A DNA stretch of 51,522 bases from a bacterium (GTDB taxonomy: Bacteria > UBP6 > UBA1177). Where the stretch lies: the NCBI GenBank assembly GCA_017645765.1, contig JAGCNV010000066.1, positions 1 through 51,522 on the forward strand, read 5' to 3'. The notes beneath the pieces are model-generated. The model ran no database searches, had not been told where the DNA came from, and saw nothing but the letters and a program-made list of their open reading frames with translations. Positions 42,751-51,409 of this stretch are shown piece after piece. The position numbers were made by a program, and so were the translations under genes. How positions within the stretch are numbered: the stretch's first letter is position 1; the number at the start of each line of letters is the position of its first letter.

Positions 42751-43884
42751 TTAGTTAAGAGGCTCAACGTTGAAAAGCAGTTTTGCCTTGATGCTTGCTT
42801 CCATAGTTCCTTCAGGTTTCATAGCCTGCGGATAGAAAGTGTAGTAACTTTTTATGCCGAGCTGGAAATCGAGGTGTTTGATCGCATTCTGAAGAGTATC
42901 CTTGCCTTCGTAAGTGTAGATCAGATTCATAACCTGATCCGAAGAATAGGTATTGTCGTCGGTTTCAAATACACCGATAAGATATTTCTTCTTTTCGGAA
43001 CCCGAACCGTCCGTTGCGGAATCATCCTCTATCGTAGCCGAGAAATAATTCTCGGGAACTCCGTTGTCATCAACACCAACGTAAATGCACTGTTTGAGAT
43101 CGTCTCCGTCTTTGCACGGTTCGCCGTCAGCTCTGAAAGGATCGATCTTCTGAGCGTAAAGTTCCGCTTTCATTCTGAACGCATTGTTTCCCGCAACATT
43201 GTTTGGCGGATTTTTGATCGTGAAAGTAAGTTCGTTCAAAGTAGCCGAATAGATTTTGCTGAGGTATTTTTTGTATTTTTTAAGGTCTTCCTGCTCGGCC
43301 ATCTTGATTTTCATCGATTCATTTTCCTGGTGAACAGCAAGATGAATACATGTTTCATCTGCCTTGTCCGCGCATCTGTTGATTTCGTCAATCCTTGCAG
43401 CTTCTGACAACGCACAGAAACCCGAAATATTTGCGATCGTCATATAGGAACTCGTTGCCTCGTCCTTCTCTTCGAAATTGGAATTTTCGAAATCGCATAT
43501 AGAAAAGCTCATTGTTTCGTGCTGAATATCCTCAAGCATCGGAACTCTGTAGTCAATCTCTTTCTGGACAACTTTTCCTGCAATAAGATCAAGAATGTCG
43601 TCTGCCATGAATTTCGGATAGCTGATAATCTCAGCATTCGGAATTTGCAGTTTGTTGAAAAGAGTTTCCGTAACGGTTTTAACTTCGTTGTTGAAAATGT
43701 TTTCGATCCCCTTGAGACCTTCGTTGATATTGATTCTGTAGGTAGAAGGACTCGCATCGTTGTTTTTCTCGTCAAAAGGATAGTCGATCGAAATCGGAAT
43801 AAGCATGAATTCCGAACACGAAGTCAGCAGAACAGCAAAAAGTACTGCCGAGATTAAAGCAGAAATTTTGTTAATGATTTTCAT
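42751..43884 (-). CDS. Lipoprotein of unknown function
   Basis: This 377-aa predicted lipoprotein has a signal with lipobox LLTSCSE. The mature protein has no repeat or membrane segment. Scattered Cys (FSICDF, GFCALS, NRCADKADETC, GEPCKDG, LKQCIY) suggest periplasmic disulfides. The last part (LDFQLGIKSYYTFYPQAMKPEGTMEASIKAKLLFNV) reads as beta strands. I know no family for it. Its ATG lies inside the end of prfB (14-nt overlap), so it is made from the same mRNA. Confidence 0.75.
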   Translation of the reverse strand: MKIINKISALISAVLFAVLLTSCSEFMLIPISIDYPFDEKNNDASPSTYRININEGLKGIENIFNNEVKTVTETLFNKLQIPNAEIISYPKFMADDILDLIAGKVVQKEIDYRVPMLEDIQHETMSFSICDFENSNFEEKDEATSSYMTIANISGFCALSEAARIDEINRCADKADETCIHLAVHQENESMKIKMAEQEDLKKYKKYLSKIYSATLNELTFTIKNPPNNVAGNNAFRMKAELYAQKIDPFRADGEPCKDGDDLKQCIYVGVDDNGVPENYFSATIEDDSATDGSGSEKKKYLIGVFETDDNTYSSDQVMNLIYTYEGKDTLQNAIKHLDFQLGIKSYYTFYPQAMKPEGTMEASIKAKLLFNVEPLN

Positions 43885-44995
43885 TACTCTCCCCTTCTTT
43901 AAGTAAATAATCTTCCATGAATTTGTCTAAAATAGGTTCACCGTCAAGCACCGCGTCGGCGTTTCCGGTCTCAAAATCGGTTCTGTGATCCTTGACCATT
44001 TTGTAGGGATGCAGAACGTAACTTCTTATCTGGCTTCCGAAGTCGATTCCCATTTTCTGTTTTTCGATTTCGGATGATTCTTCCTGTTTTTTCTGAAGCT
44101 CGAACTCGTAAAGGCGCGATTTCAGGATTTTCATAGCAGTAGCCTTGTTTTTATGCTGGCTTCTGTCGTTCTGGCACTGAACTACGATGCCTGTCGGAAT
44201 GTGGGTTATCCTTATCGCCGAGTCGGTCTTGTTGACGTGCTGACCGCCTGCGCCGCCTGAACGGTAAGTGTCGATCTTCAGATCTTTTTCGTCGATTTCT
44301 ATTTCGATCGAATCGTCGATTTCGGGAGTAACAAAAACGCTCGCAAACGAGGTATGACGACGTTTGTTCGCATCGAACGGACTAATCCTGACAAGCCTGT
44401 GAATGCCGATTTCCGCTTTGAGATAACCGTAAGCGTAGTCGCCTTCCGCAATGAAAGTGATGTTTTTTATCGCAGTAGCATCGTCACCGGTGTTTTTATC
44501 GATAACTTCAAGCCCGTAGCCTTTGCGCTCGCACCATCTCGCATACATTCTCGAAAGCATTACAGCCCAGTCCTGAGATTCTCTGCCGCCGGCACCAGCG
44601 TTTATGCTGACGATCGCGTTCATCAGGTCTGTTTTTCCGCCGAGCATTTTCTGGAACTCGATTTTTTCCACAAGCTCGTCAATCGCGCCGAGCATAGCCT
44701 CTGCCTCGCTTTCGATCGAAGGATCCTCTTCTAGAAGTTCTTTCGCCAGAGTCAGCTCTTCAATATCGGATTCGAGTTTCGAATAAAGTTCCAGATTGCT
44801 TTCAAGCACCCGTTTTTCCTTGTTCAGAGTTGCCATTTTTGCAGTATCGGACCATATTTCCGGCAGATCGAGCTGCTTTTTGAGCTCATCGAGACGCTCT
44901 CTTTTTGAATTTATGGCAAGCGATTCAAAGAAAATCTTCGATTTCTGCTCAAGTTCGGCAAGTTTCTGTTCCAGATCCTTAGAAGTCAAAGACAT
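43871..44995 (-). CDS. prfB: Peptide chain release factor 2
   Basis: This 374-aa protein is a class I release factor. The codon-recognition tripeptide is SPF (205-207), which marks RF2 (UGA/UAA) rather than RF1. The catalytic GGQ lies at 250-252 in RSGGAGGQHVNKTDSA, and THIPTGIVVQCQNDRSQHKNKATAM follows. The usual programmed +1 frameshift at an in-frame UGA near codon 25 is absent: the frame runs unbroken through KIFFESLAINSKRERL. ATG 44995 overlaps the upstream stop by one base and follows AAGGTGG; an in-frame GTG lies three codons earlier. Confidence 0.95.
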   Translation of the reverse strand: MSLTSKDLEQKLAELEQKSKIFFESLAINSKRERLDELKKQLDLPEIWSDTAKMATLNKEKRVLESNLELYSKLESDIEELTLAKELLEEDPSIESEAEAMLGAIDELVEKIEFQKMLGGKTDLMNAIVSINAGAGGRESQDWAVMLSRMYARWCERKGYGLEVIDKNTGDDATAIKNITFIAEGDYAYGYLKAEIGIHRLVRISPFDANKRRHTSFASVFVTPEIDDSIEIEIDEKDLKIDTYRSGGAGGQHVNKTDSAIRITHIPTGIVVQCQNDRSQHKNKATAMKILKSRLYEFELQKKQEESSEIEKQKMGIDFGSQIRSYVLHPYKMVKDHRTDFETGNADAVLDGEPILDKFMEDYLLKEGESNENH

Positions 44996-45828
44996 TATTC
45001 CCACCTTAGATTCTCGACATTTATTTTCGCGCCGTATTCAGTCATCATTTTATCGCGGTACCCGTCCCATTTTTCAGTGCCGTACTTCGCAATCAGCTCT
45101 TCGACTATCAGCGGATAAGCCAGATTGAAACTCAAGTGTCTCTTATAGGCGAAACCGGCAATCTCGATTATTGTATAAAAGTTCTCGCTGTCAAGATAAG
45201 GACCGAGTATTTCGCCGGGAAAACTTGCCAGAACGTCGTCTTTCCAGGATTCCCCCATCACATCCTCGCTGAAAAGCCCCCAGTCGCCGTTGTTTCTCGC
45301 CAGAATCTCGTCGGCTGAAAGACTTGCCGAAAGTATTCGGATGTTCGCTCCCGACCTGAGCTGCTGCGCGATATCGTCGGCATTTTTCTTGTTCGTCACT
45401 CTGACTGCGTAAAGGCGGTAGAGTTTGTCCCGAAGGAATTTGTCCTTATTGTCGATGTAATACTGCCGCACCGCCGCGTCGTCTATCGCATAGACTTCGC
45501 GCTTAGTCTTCCTGCTCATGTACTCGACGATGGTTTTTCTCCTGAAATCCTCGATTTTATTCTTGATTTCCGGAATGTCGCCGACGCCTTCGCTCTTTCC
45601 CATTTCGTATAGGAATTTTTCGGAAAGTTCGCGGAAAAGATAGTTTTTCCTCATCTCTTCAGTGTCAGGCATATTGTTCTGCCGCAACCAGAGGTTGTAT
45701 TTCAGCTTGAAATCGGAAACGGAGACTACATCGCCTTTAAAAACATAGACTATAGAATCGTCCTTCAGCTTTCCGCATGACGCTAAAAGCACTAAAACTG
45801 TTGCAAAAACACAAAAAAAGCGGCTCAT
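44995..45828 (-). CDS. SurA/PrsA-like lipoprotein (peptidyl-prolyl isomerase family)
   Basis: This 277-aa predicted lipoprotein has the lipobox LLASCGK. The N-terminal part is a SurA-type chaperone domain (VSVSDFKLKYNLWLRQ, then long helices with KNYLFRELSEKFLYEM and IKNKIEDFRRKTIVEYM). A parvulin-like domain follows (about 125-230; RLYAVRVTNKKNADDIAQQLRSGANI, NGDWGLFSED, GEILGPYLDSENFYTIIEI), with the usual GDLG/WGLF outline. It would help outer-membrane or secreted proteins fold in the periplasm. Whether the isomerase site is active cannot be told. It heads the long operon and has its own promoter. Confidence 0.82.
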   Translation of the reverse strand: MSRFFCVFATVLVLLASCGKLKDDSIVYVFKGDVVSVSDFKLKYNLWLRQNNMPDTEEMRKNYLFRELSEKFLYEMGKSEGVGDIPEIKNKIEDFRRKTIVEYMSRKTKREVYAIDDAAVRQYYIDNKDKFLRDKLYRLYAVRVTNKKNADDIAQQLRSGANIRILSASLSADEILARNNGDWGLFSEDVMGESWKDDVLASFPGEILGPYLDSENFYTIIEIAGFAYKRHLSFNLAYPLIVEELIAKYGTEKWDGYRDKMMTEYGAKINVENLRWE

Positions 45829-45848
45829 TTCACCTCCAAAGACCGGAG

Positions 45849-45876
45849 ATTTTACTCAATTGAGCGCGTATTACAA
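45849..45876 (-). promoter_or_regulatory. Candidate promoter of the surA-like/prfB/lgt/def operon
   Basis: On the - strand TTGTAA (45876-45871), a 16-nt spacer and TAAAAT (45854-45849) lie 20 nt upstream of the ATG at 45828, which follows GGAGG. Confidence 0.5.
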
Positions 45877-45902
45877 TAAAATAAATTAAGGGAAAAAAAT
45901 TC

Positions 45903-45930
45903 TTGCCTTTTGCCTCTTAATTATTATTTT
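45903..45930 (+). promoter_or_regulatory. Candidate promoter of the ybaB-recR(-PFOR) operon
   Basis: TTGCCT (45903-45908), a 16-nt spacer and TATTTT (45925-45930) lie 40 nt upstream of the ATG at 45971, which follows AGAGG. Confidence 0.45.
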
Positions 45931-45970
45931 GTAGAGTTTTTTTGTTATTAACTTCTTTCAAGAGGTAAAG

Positions 45971-46282
45971 ATGAATATTCAGGGGCTTATGCAGCAGGCT
46001 CAGAAAATGCAGAAAAGAATGGCGGCTTTAGAGGCTGAATTCAAAAACGAAGTATTCAATACAGAAGCGGGCGGCGGCGCGGTCAAAGTTACGATGACGG
46101 GCGACATGAAGCTCACGAACATCGAATTTTCGAAGGATCTTCTCAGCGACGATCCCGAAATGCTCACCGACCTTTTCACAGCGGCTGTAAACCAGAGCAT
46201 CGAAACGGTCAGAAAAGAGAAAGAAAACAGGCTTTCGAAGCTTGTCGGCAATAAAATCAACGGTTTCCCGGGACTTTTCTAA
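45971..46282 (+). CDS. ybaB: YbaB/EbfC-family nucleoid-associated protein
   Basis: This 103-aa DNA-binding protein has the family pattern MNIQGLMQQAQKMQKRM, then GGGAVKVTMTGDMKLTNIEFS and a C-terminal helix with AAVNQSIETVRKEK. It binds DNA as a dimer. The order ybaB-recR is conserved in bacteria; the usual upstream dnaX is missing here. recR starts 9 nt later. Confidence 0.94.
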   Translation: MNIQGLMQQAQKMQKRMAALEAEFKNEVFNTEAGGGAVKVTMTGDMKLTNIEFSKDLLSDDPEMLTDLFTAAVNQSIETVRKEKENRLSKLVGNKINGFPGLF

Positions 46283-46291
46283 GCGGTAAAG

Positions 46292-46906
46292 ATGGATTTT
46301 CAGGAGAGGACACTCACTTCGCCGGCGGCCCAGTCGATGAGAAAACTCGTCGAAGAGTTCAAGAAACTGCCGGGAATATCGCTTAAAGCGGCGCAGAAAC
46401 TCTCCTATTCCGTCCTTTGCGAACCTAAGTTCAAGGAAATTCTGAAAAACATAATCGAGATTTCGGAAAATGTGGAAATCTGCGAAAAGTGCGGAACTTT
46501 CAAACCTGCGGGAGAAAATTGCGCCAACTGCGCCGATGATTCCGATATCATCTGCGTCGTAGCGACTTACGGCGACATGTCGGCGATCGAACGCAACGGC
46601 TGTTTCAAAGGCTCTTTCCACATTCTGGGCGGTCTTATCGAGCCGCTCGAGCACATTCTTCCCGAAGATCTGAGGATTGCGGAACTCAAGGAGCGTGTTC
46701 TCGCAAATCCCGGGAAAGAAGTTCTGCTCGCCCTCCCCTTCTCGATCGAAGGCGACGCAACTACGCTCTACATCAAGGATTCGCTTGAAAACTGTGACGT
46801 TAAACTTTCCCGCATAGCGAGAGGGCTTCCGGCCGGTGCGGCACCCGATGTTCTCGACAGGAGAACGGTTCTCGAGGCTTTCAACGGGAAGACTTATATC
46901 AACTAA
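46292..46906 (+). CDS. recR: Recombination protein RecR
   Basis: This 204-aa protein has a helix-hairpin-helix (KLPGISLKAAQKLSYSVL), a zinc finger with C64, C67, C77 and C80, a Toprim domain (IICVVATYGDMSAIERNGCFKGSFHILGG) and the C-terminal LSRIARGLPAGAAPDVLDRRTVLEAFNG. RecR works with RecO/RecF to load RecA at gaps. It follows ybaB in a two-gene operon, and the PFOR gene begins 21 nt downstream. Confidence 0.95.
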   Translation: MDFQERTLTSPAAQSMRKLVEEFKKLPGISLKAAQKLSYSVLCEPKFKEILKNIIEISENVEICEKCGTFKPAGENCANCADDSDIICVVATYGDMSAIERNGCFKGSFHILGGLIEPLEHILPEDLRIAELKERVLANPGKEVLLALPFSIEGDATTLYIKDSLENCDVKLSRIARGLPAGAAPDVLDRRTVLEAFNGKTYIN

Positions 46907-46927
46907 CTTTTCTATACGGAGGATTTT

Positions 46928-49900
46928 ATGGCAAAAAAAACTATGAAATGTGTTGACGGAAACACGGCGGTCGCTTACGCAAGTTTCCCGATGACTGAAG
47001 TTGCGGCGATCTATCCTATCACTCCGAGTTCGCCGATGGCCGAAGTTACCGACGAATGGAGCGCAAACGGCAAAAAGAACATTTTCGGAAACGACCTTAT
47101 CGTAGCTGAACTTCAGTCCGAAGGCGGCGCAAGCGGTGCTGTCCACGGATCCCTCAGCGGCGGTGCTCTCACCACGACTTACACCGCATCCCAGGGTCTT
47201 CTTCTTATGATCCCCAACCTTTACAAAGTAGCCGGCGAGCTTCTTCCTGGCGTTTTCCACGTTACGGCAAGAGCTATCGCAAGCCACGCTCTTTCGATTT
47301 TCGGCGACCACACCGACGTTATGGCATGCCGTCAGACAGGTGTCTGCATGATCTCCAGCACATCGGTCCAGGAAGCTTACGACCTCGCGCTTGCAACACA
47401 CGTTTCGGCGCTTAAGGCAAGACTTCCTTTCATTCACTTCTTCGACGGCTTCAGAACAAGCCACGAAATCTCAAAAATCGAGATACTTGATGACGAAGAT
47501 ATCAAAACGATAGTTCCTTACGACGCTATCGCTGACTTCAAAGAAAGAGCTCTCCGCCCCGAAAGACCGGTTCTCAAAGGTTCGGCTCAGAACCCCGACA
47601 TTTTCTTCCAGGCAAGAGAAGCATGCAACACCTACTACGACCAGGCTCCGATGATCGTTCAGGAAGCTTTTGACGCAGTTTCGAAGCTTACCGGCAGAAG
47701 CTATCACCTTTTCGACTACTACGGCGATCCGGAAGCTGAGAGAGTCATCATCGCTATGGGCAGCGCATGCGACACCATCGAAGAGACGATCGACTACCTG
47801 CTCAAACAGGGCGAGAAAGTCGGCCTTGTCAAAGTTCGTCTTTTCAGACCGTTCAGCGCGGAACACCTTATGAGAGCTATCCCCGCATCGGTCAAAGCTA
47901 TCGCCGTTCTCGACAGAACAAAAGAGCCGGGCAGCGAAGGCGAACCGCTTTTCAAGGACGTTTCGACTGTTCTCTACAACAGAAACGAATCGATCAAAGT
48001 TGTCGGCGGCATCTACGGACTTTCCTCGAAGGAATTCACTCCCGGCATGGTCAAGGCTGTTTTCGACAACCTCAAATCGAGAGAGCCGAAGAACCACTTC
48101 ACAGTCGGTATCGAAGACGATGTAACCTACAGATCGCTCAAATACGGGATCCTCGACACAGTTCCGAAGGGAACCGTTCAGTGCATGCTTTACGGTCTCG
48201 GTTCTGACGGTACAGTCGGCGCTTCCAAGAACGCGATCAAAATCATCGGCGACGAAACCAAGCAGTACGCACAGGGCTACTTCTCTTATGACTCGAAGAA
48301 ATCTGGCGGTCTCACAGTCAGCCACCTGAGATTCGGCCACGAGAAGATCAAATCCCCGTACCTCATCACGACTGCAGACTACATCGCTTGCCACAACCAG
48401 GCATACGTAAATATGTATGACCTCAGCAAAAACCTGAAAGACGGCGGTATCTTCGTTCTCAACACCAACTGGAACGAAAAAGAGACTGAAGAAAACCTTC
48501 CGGCAGCTCTCAAGAAGGACATCGCAAAGAAAAACGGCAGAGTTTTCATAATCGACGCAGTCAAGATCGCTGAAGGTCTCGGCCTCGGAAAGAGAATCAA
48601 CATGATAATGCTCACCGCATTCTTCAAACTTTCCGAAGTTATTCCTTTCGACCAGGCAGTTGCAAGTCTCAAGAACGCAAACCAGAAGTCCTACGGCAAG
48701 AAAGGCCAGAACATCGTCGACATGAACAACGCTGCAGTTGACGCGGCAGGCACCGAGATCAAAGAGATCAAATACGATAAGGAAGCTTGGCTCAACTCCA
48801 AGGAAGTCGCTATCGACATCCACAAAGTTCACGAAGCATACAGCAGCGACCTTGAGCAGTATATGGTCGAAGAGATCATCAACCCGATCGCACGTCAGAA
48901 CGGCGACGACCTTCCTGTCAGCAGATTCGCTAACGACGTTCACGGCGAACTTCCCGGCCCCGACGGCTCCTTCCCGACCGGCACGACGAAATTCGAAAAA
49001 CGCGGCGTAGCTATAAAACTTCCGAAATGGATCCCGGAAAACTGCATCCAGTGCAACAAATGCTCGTTCGTCTGCCCGCACGCTGCTATCAGACCTGTCC
49101 TTCTTACCGAAGAAGAAATGGCTGACGCTCCTGAAACTTTCAAGACCGTAAAAGCTATCGGCAAAGGTCTCGAAGGTCTCAAATTCAGAATGCAGGTTTA
49201 CCCGATGGACTGCCTCGGCTGCGGAAACTGCGCAGACATCTGCATCGCGAAGAACAAAGCTCTCGAGATGGTTCACTTCGGCGAGATCGTTGACGAAGAA
49301 GCTGCAAACAACGACTTCTCGATCACGGTTCCGGTAAAAGACGACCTTCTTCCGAAGAACACCGTAAAAGGCAGCCAGCTCCAGCAGCCGCTCTTCGAGT
49401 TCAGCGGCGCATGCGAAGGCTGCGGCGAAACTCCGTACGTCAAACTCATCACTCAGCTTTTCGGCGACAGAATGATAGTTTCCAACGCAACGGGCTGCTC
49501 CTCGATCTACGGCGGAACCGCTCCGACGATTCCTTACTGCAAGAATAAAAACGGCATGGGTCCGGCATGGGCGAACAGCCTTTTCGAAGACAACGCAGAG
49601 CACGGCTTCGGTATCGCTCTCGCTGTAAAACAGAAAAGAAACACTCTCGAAGCTCTCATGAAGAAAGCTATCGAAAAACCGACCTGCGAATGCGGCGACA
49701 CGCTCTGCGAAGAAGCTAAAAAACTCTTCCAGGAATGGATCGACAACAAAGAAGACGCAGAAAAGACAAAAGAGCTCTATCCGAAGATCATGAACGTTCT
49801 CGCAAACGGCGATCCGTGCTGCGAAACGCTCGACAGAATCTATGACCTCAGCGACTACATCGTCAAGAAGTCGATCTGGATCCTGGGCGGTGACGGATGG

Positions 49901-50518
49901 GCTTACGATATCGGTTACGGCGGTCTTGACCACGTTCTCGCAAGCGGCGAAAACGTCAATATCCTCGTTCTCGACACAGAAGTTTACTCCAACACGGGCG
50001 GCCAGGCTTCAAAGGCATCCCAGTTCGGTCAGACTGCTAAATTCGCGACAAGCGGCAAGAAAGTTAGAAAGAAAGATCTCGGAATGATTTCCATGACTTA
50101 CGGTTACATCTACGTTGCAAGCGTTGCTATGGGCGCAAACCACGACCAGCTTGTAAAGGCTATGACCGAAGCTGAGAAATACAACGGACCGTCACTCATC
50201 ATCGCTTATGCTCCGTGCATCAACCACGGTATTGACATGTCGCACAGCCAGAACGAAGAGAAACTCGCGGTCGAAGCTGGTTACTGGCCACTTTACAGAT
50301 TCAATCCGGAACTCAGAAAGGAAGGAAAGAATCCGTTCCAGCTTGACAGCAAAGAGCCGACACGCGATCCGCAGGAACTCCTTGACAGAGAAGTACGCTT
50401 CAAATCGCTCACCAAACTCTTCCCGAACGAAGCTGCGAAACTTCACGCTATGCTCAAGGCTGACCTCAAAGACCGTTACGAGAGACTCAAAAAACTCAAC
50501 GACAACGATATTCTTTAG
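46928..50518 (+). CDS. nifJ: Pyruvate:ferredoxin (flavodoxin) oxidoreductase, single-chain
   Basis: This 1196-aa protein is of full family length. The N-terminal domain opens CVDGNTAVAYASFPMTEVAAIYPITPSS-like, with the YPITPSSPMAE motif. Two ferredoxin-type 4Fe-4S sites are CIQCNKCSFVCPHAA (about 706) and CLGCGNCADICIAKNKAL (about 761). A third cluster uses CEGCGE (about 827) with the C-terminal Cys. Thiamine diphosphate binds at GGDGWAYDIGYGG (about 986) to YSNTGGQASKAS. It converts pyruvate and CoA to acetyl-CoA, CO2 and reduced ferredoxin, a mark of anaerobic metabolism. Codon use is very biased, with almost no rare codons, which suggests high expression. A GGAGG site precedes the ATG. Confidence 0.97.
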   Translation: MAKKTMKCVDGNTAVAYASFPMTEVAAIYPITPSSPMAEVTDEWSANGKKNIFGNDLIVAELQSEGGASGAVHGSLSGGALTTTYTASQGLLLMIPNLYKVAGELLPGVFHVTARAIASHALSIFGDHTDVMACRQTGVCMISSTSVQEAYDLALATHVSALKARLPFIHFFDGFRTSHEISKIEILDDEDIKTIVPYDAIADFKERALRPERPVLKGSAQNPDIFFQAREACNTYYDQAPMIVQEAFDAVSKLTGRSYHLFDYYGDPEAERVIIAMGSACDTIEETIDYLLKQGEKVGLVKVRLFRPFSAEHLMRAIPASVKAIAVLDRTKEPGSEGEPLFKDVSTVLYNRNESIKVVGGIYGLSSKEFTPGMVKAVFDNLKSREPKNHFTVGIEDDVTYRSLKYGILDTVPKGTVQCMLYGLGSDGTVGASKNAIKIIGDETKQYAQGYFSYDSKKSGGLTVSHLRFGHEKIKSPYLITTADYIACHNQAYVNMYDLSKNLKDGGIFVLNTNWNEKETEENLPAALKKDIAKKNGRVFIIDAVKIAEGLGLGKRINMIMLTAFFKLSEVIPFDQAVASLKNANQKSYGKKGQNIVDMNNAAVDAAGTEIKEIKYDKEAWLNSKEVAIDIHKVHEAYSSDLEQYMVEEIINPIARQNGDDLPVSRFANDVHGELPGPDGSFPTGTTKFEKRGVAIKLPKWIPENCIQCNKCSFVCPHAAIRPVLLTEEEMADAPETFKTVKAIGKGLEGLKFRMQVYPMDCLGCGNCADICIAKNKALEMVHFGEIVDEEAANNDFSITVPVKDDLLPKNTVKGSQLQQPLFEFSGACEGCGETPYVKLITQLFGDRMIVSNATGCSSIYGGTAPTIPYCKNKNGMGPAWANSLFEDNAEHGFGIALAVKQKRNTLEALMKKAIEKPTCECGDTLCEEAKKLFQEWIDNKEDAEKTKELYPKIMNVLANGDPCCETLDRIYDLSDYIVKKSIWILGGDGWAYDIGYGGLDHVLASGENVNILVLDTEVYSNTGGQASKASQFGQTAKFATSGKKVRKKDLGMISMTYGYIYVASVAMGANHDQLVKAMTEAEKYNGPSLIIAYAPCINHGIDMSHSQNEEKLAVEAGYWPLYRFNPELRKEGKNPFQLDSKEPTRDPQELLDREVRFKSLTKLFPNEAAKLHAMLKADLKDRYERLKKLNDNDIL

Positions 50519-50547
50519 TCGTTAGACCTCACCTTTATTGGTTTAAG

Positions 50548-50573
50548 CGGGGGCTCAGGCCCCCGTTTTTTTT
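50548..50573 (+). terminator. Strong terminator after PFOR
   Basis: CGGGGGC (50548-50554) pairs with GCCCCCG (50559-50565) around a 4-nt loop, followed by eight T. It lies 30 nt after the PFOR stop codon. Confidence 0.93.
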
Positions 50574-50621
50574 ATTTCTCCTTCTAAGTTAGAATCAAGT
50601 TGCCAGTGGCAAGTTGATCCG

Positions 50622-50674
50622 GTGGCGCAAAGCGACGAAGGCGTGTGTCATCGGTTGCTGAGCCTGTCGAAGCA
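50622..50674. repeat. Short dispersed repeats B and A, copy 1
   Basis: Repeat B (50622-50647) has GTGGCGCAAAGCGACGA and continues GGCGTGTG. Repeat A (50651-50674) contains GCTGAGCCTGTCGAAGC. The two second copies lie at 51369-51394 (B, two mismatches) and 51299-51322 (A, identical over 24 nt). A CTAAGTTAG word also precedes both B copies. Repeat A is a widely dispersed intergenic element in many bacterial genomes. Confidence 0.85.
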
Positions 50675-50706
50675 AGCTTTGTAGTTGTAAGTTCGGTTAA
50701 AAGAAA

Positions 50707-50991
50707 TTAGTTTTCCTTGTCTTTGAAGCGGACTTCTCCGCCGTGGAAATCTTTCCAGAAATTTACGAATTCAAAATAATAAATCTGCATAGCAGAAAAA
50801 ATACGGGACAAATCTTTTTCGGAAACACGACCTTTATTGTGAGCCAACTGGAATGAACCGCTGGAAAGCACCCAGATTTTCGTGTCGTTTTCCGTTGGAT
50901 TTCCTTGTGTTATGTGAAAATGAATCGGCTCGTTTTTCTCATTTGACCAGAAATAGATCTTGAATCCTGCTGCACGAAGAAACTCAGGCAT
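50707..50991 (-). CDS. DUF4160 protein
   Basis: This 94-aa protein matches DUF4160: MPEFLRAAGFKIYFWSNEKNEPIHFHI (compare the family RxxGxxxxFxSxExxExPHVHV pattern), an acidic strand and a C-terminal helix. DUF4160 proteins usually pair with a DUF2442 protein and are suspected toxin-antitoxin parts, without proof. Here the upstream partner is a 76-aa protein that overlaps it by one base (TAATG) and does not read as a clear DUF2442. The pair lies between copies of two dispersed repeats. Confidence 0.8.
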   Translation of the reverse strand: MPEFLRAAGFKIYFWSNEKNEPIHFHITQGNPTENDTKIWVLSSGSFQLAHNKGRVSEKDLSRIFSAMQIYYFEFVNFWKDFHGGEVRFKDKEN

Positions 50992-51221
50992 TATGCACTC
51001 TCCAAAGAATCAAGAGAACGGAATGTCGTTATTGCAGGATAAATTTTTTTGAGATATTCCTTAAAAAAAGCATCTCTTTCGGAATCAAAGTTGGAGTGAA
51101 TCACCGTTCCGTCATTTCTCAGCAACACAGCCCTTGCAGTGCTGCATTCCTCAAAACAGACATCGTTTTCTGTATAAGTAATCAATATTCCGTCTTTTTC
51201 ACAAAATTCTTTTCGCATCAT
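50991..51221 (-). CDS. Small protein paired with DUF4160, possible antitoxin-like partner
   Basis: This 76-aa acidic-basic protein (RKEFCEKDGILITYTENDVCFEE ... FFKEYLKKIYPAITTFRSLDS) is not a family I recognise. The ATG at 51221 follows a GGAGGAG site; a second ATG at 51218 is possible. Extending further upstream would read through repeat A and the promoter, so longer forms are rejected. Stop and start overlap with the DUF4160 gene shows coupling. Position suggests the regulatory partner, which is inference. Confidence 0.6.
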   Translation of the reverse strand: MMRKEFCEKDGILITYTENDVCFEECSTARAVLLRNDGTVIHSNFDSERDAFFKEYLKKIYPAITTFRSLDSLESA

Positions 51222-51255
51222 GCTAAAAATCTCCTCCGTCTCAAAAAACCTGCGG

Positions 51256-51283
51256 ATTATAGCACAAAAACGCTTGAAAACAA
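51256..51283 (-). promoter_or_regulatory. Promoter of the DUF4160 gene pair
   Basis: On the - strand TTGTTT (51283-51278), a 16-nt spacer ending in an extended TGTGC, and TATAAT (51261-51256) lie 35 nt upstream of the ATG. Confidence 0.6.
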
Positions 51284-51298
51284 GTGGCAAAACCGATC

Positions 51299-51322
51299 TC
51301 GGTTGCTGAGCCTGTCGAAGCA
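51299..51322. repeat. Dispersed repeat A, copy 2
   Basis: The 24 bases here are identical to 50651-50674 and in the same orientation. The copy lies upstream of the promoter of the DUF4160 pair. Confidence 0.9.
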
Positions 51323-51348
51323 CCGTTCACCTTTGAATTGATTCTATT

Positions 51349-51394
51349 CTCCCGCTAAGTTAGCGGGAGTGGCGCGAAGCGACGAGGGCGTGTG
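51349..51394. repeat. 10-bp hairpin followed by dispersed repeat B, copy 2
   Basis: CTCCCGCTAA (51349-51358) pairs with TTAGCGGGAG (51360-51369) around one base, followed at once by repeat B (51369-51394). Copy 1 of B (50622) has a CTAAGTTAG word 30 nt upstream but without the full hairpin. Confidence 0.85.
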
Positions 51395-51409
51395 CTGTTT
51401 TAAAATTTC

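Noticed and set aside
46028-47464. 478-codon open frame on the - strand across ybaB, recR and the PFOR start
   Set aside because: It crosses three well-supported genes in antisense and shows no motif or ribosome binding site.
47471-49933. 820-codon open frame on the - strand inside the PFOR gene
   Set aside because: It is fully antisense to a gene with clear domains. The long frame results from the strong codon bias of PFOR, and the translation is Val/Asp/Phe-rich with no family features.
51222-51323. N-terminal extension of the 76-aa DUF4160 partner (starting LRQAQQPR)
   Set aside because: The extension translates dispersed repeat A and the gene's own promoter. A GGAGGAG site supports the start at 51221.
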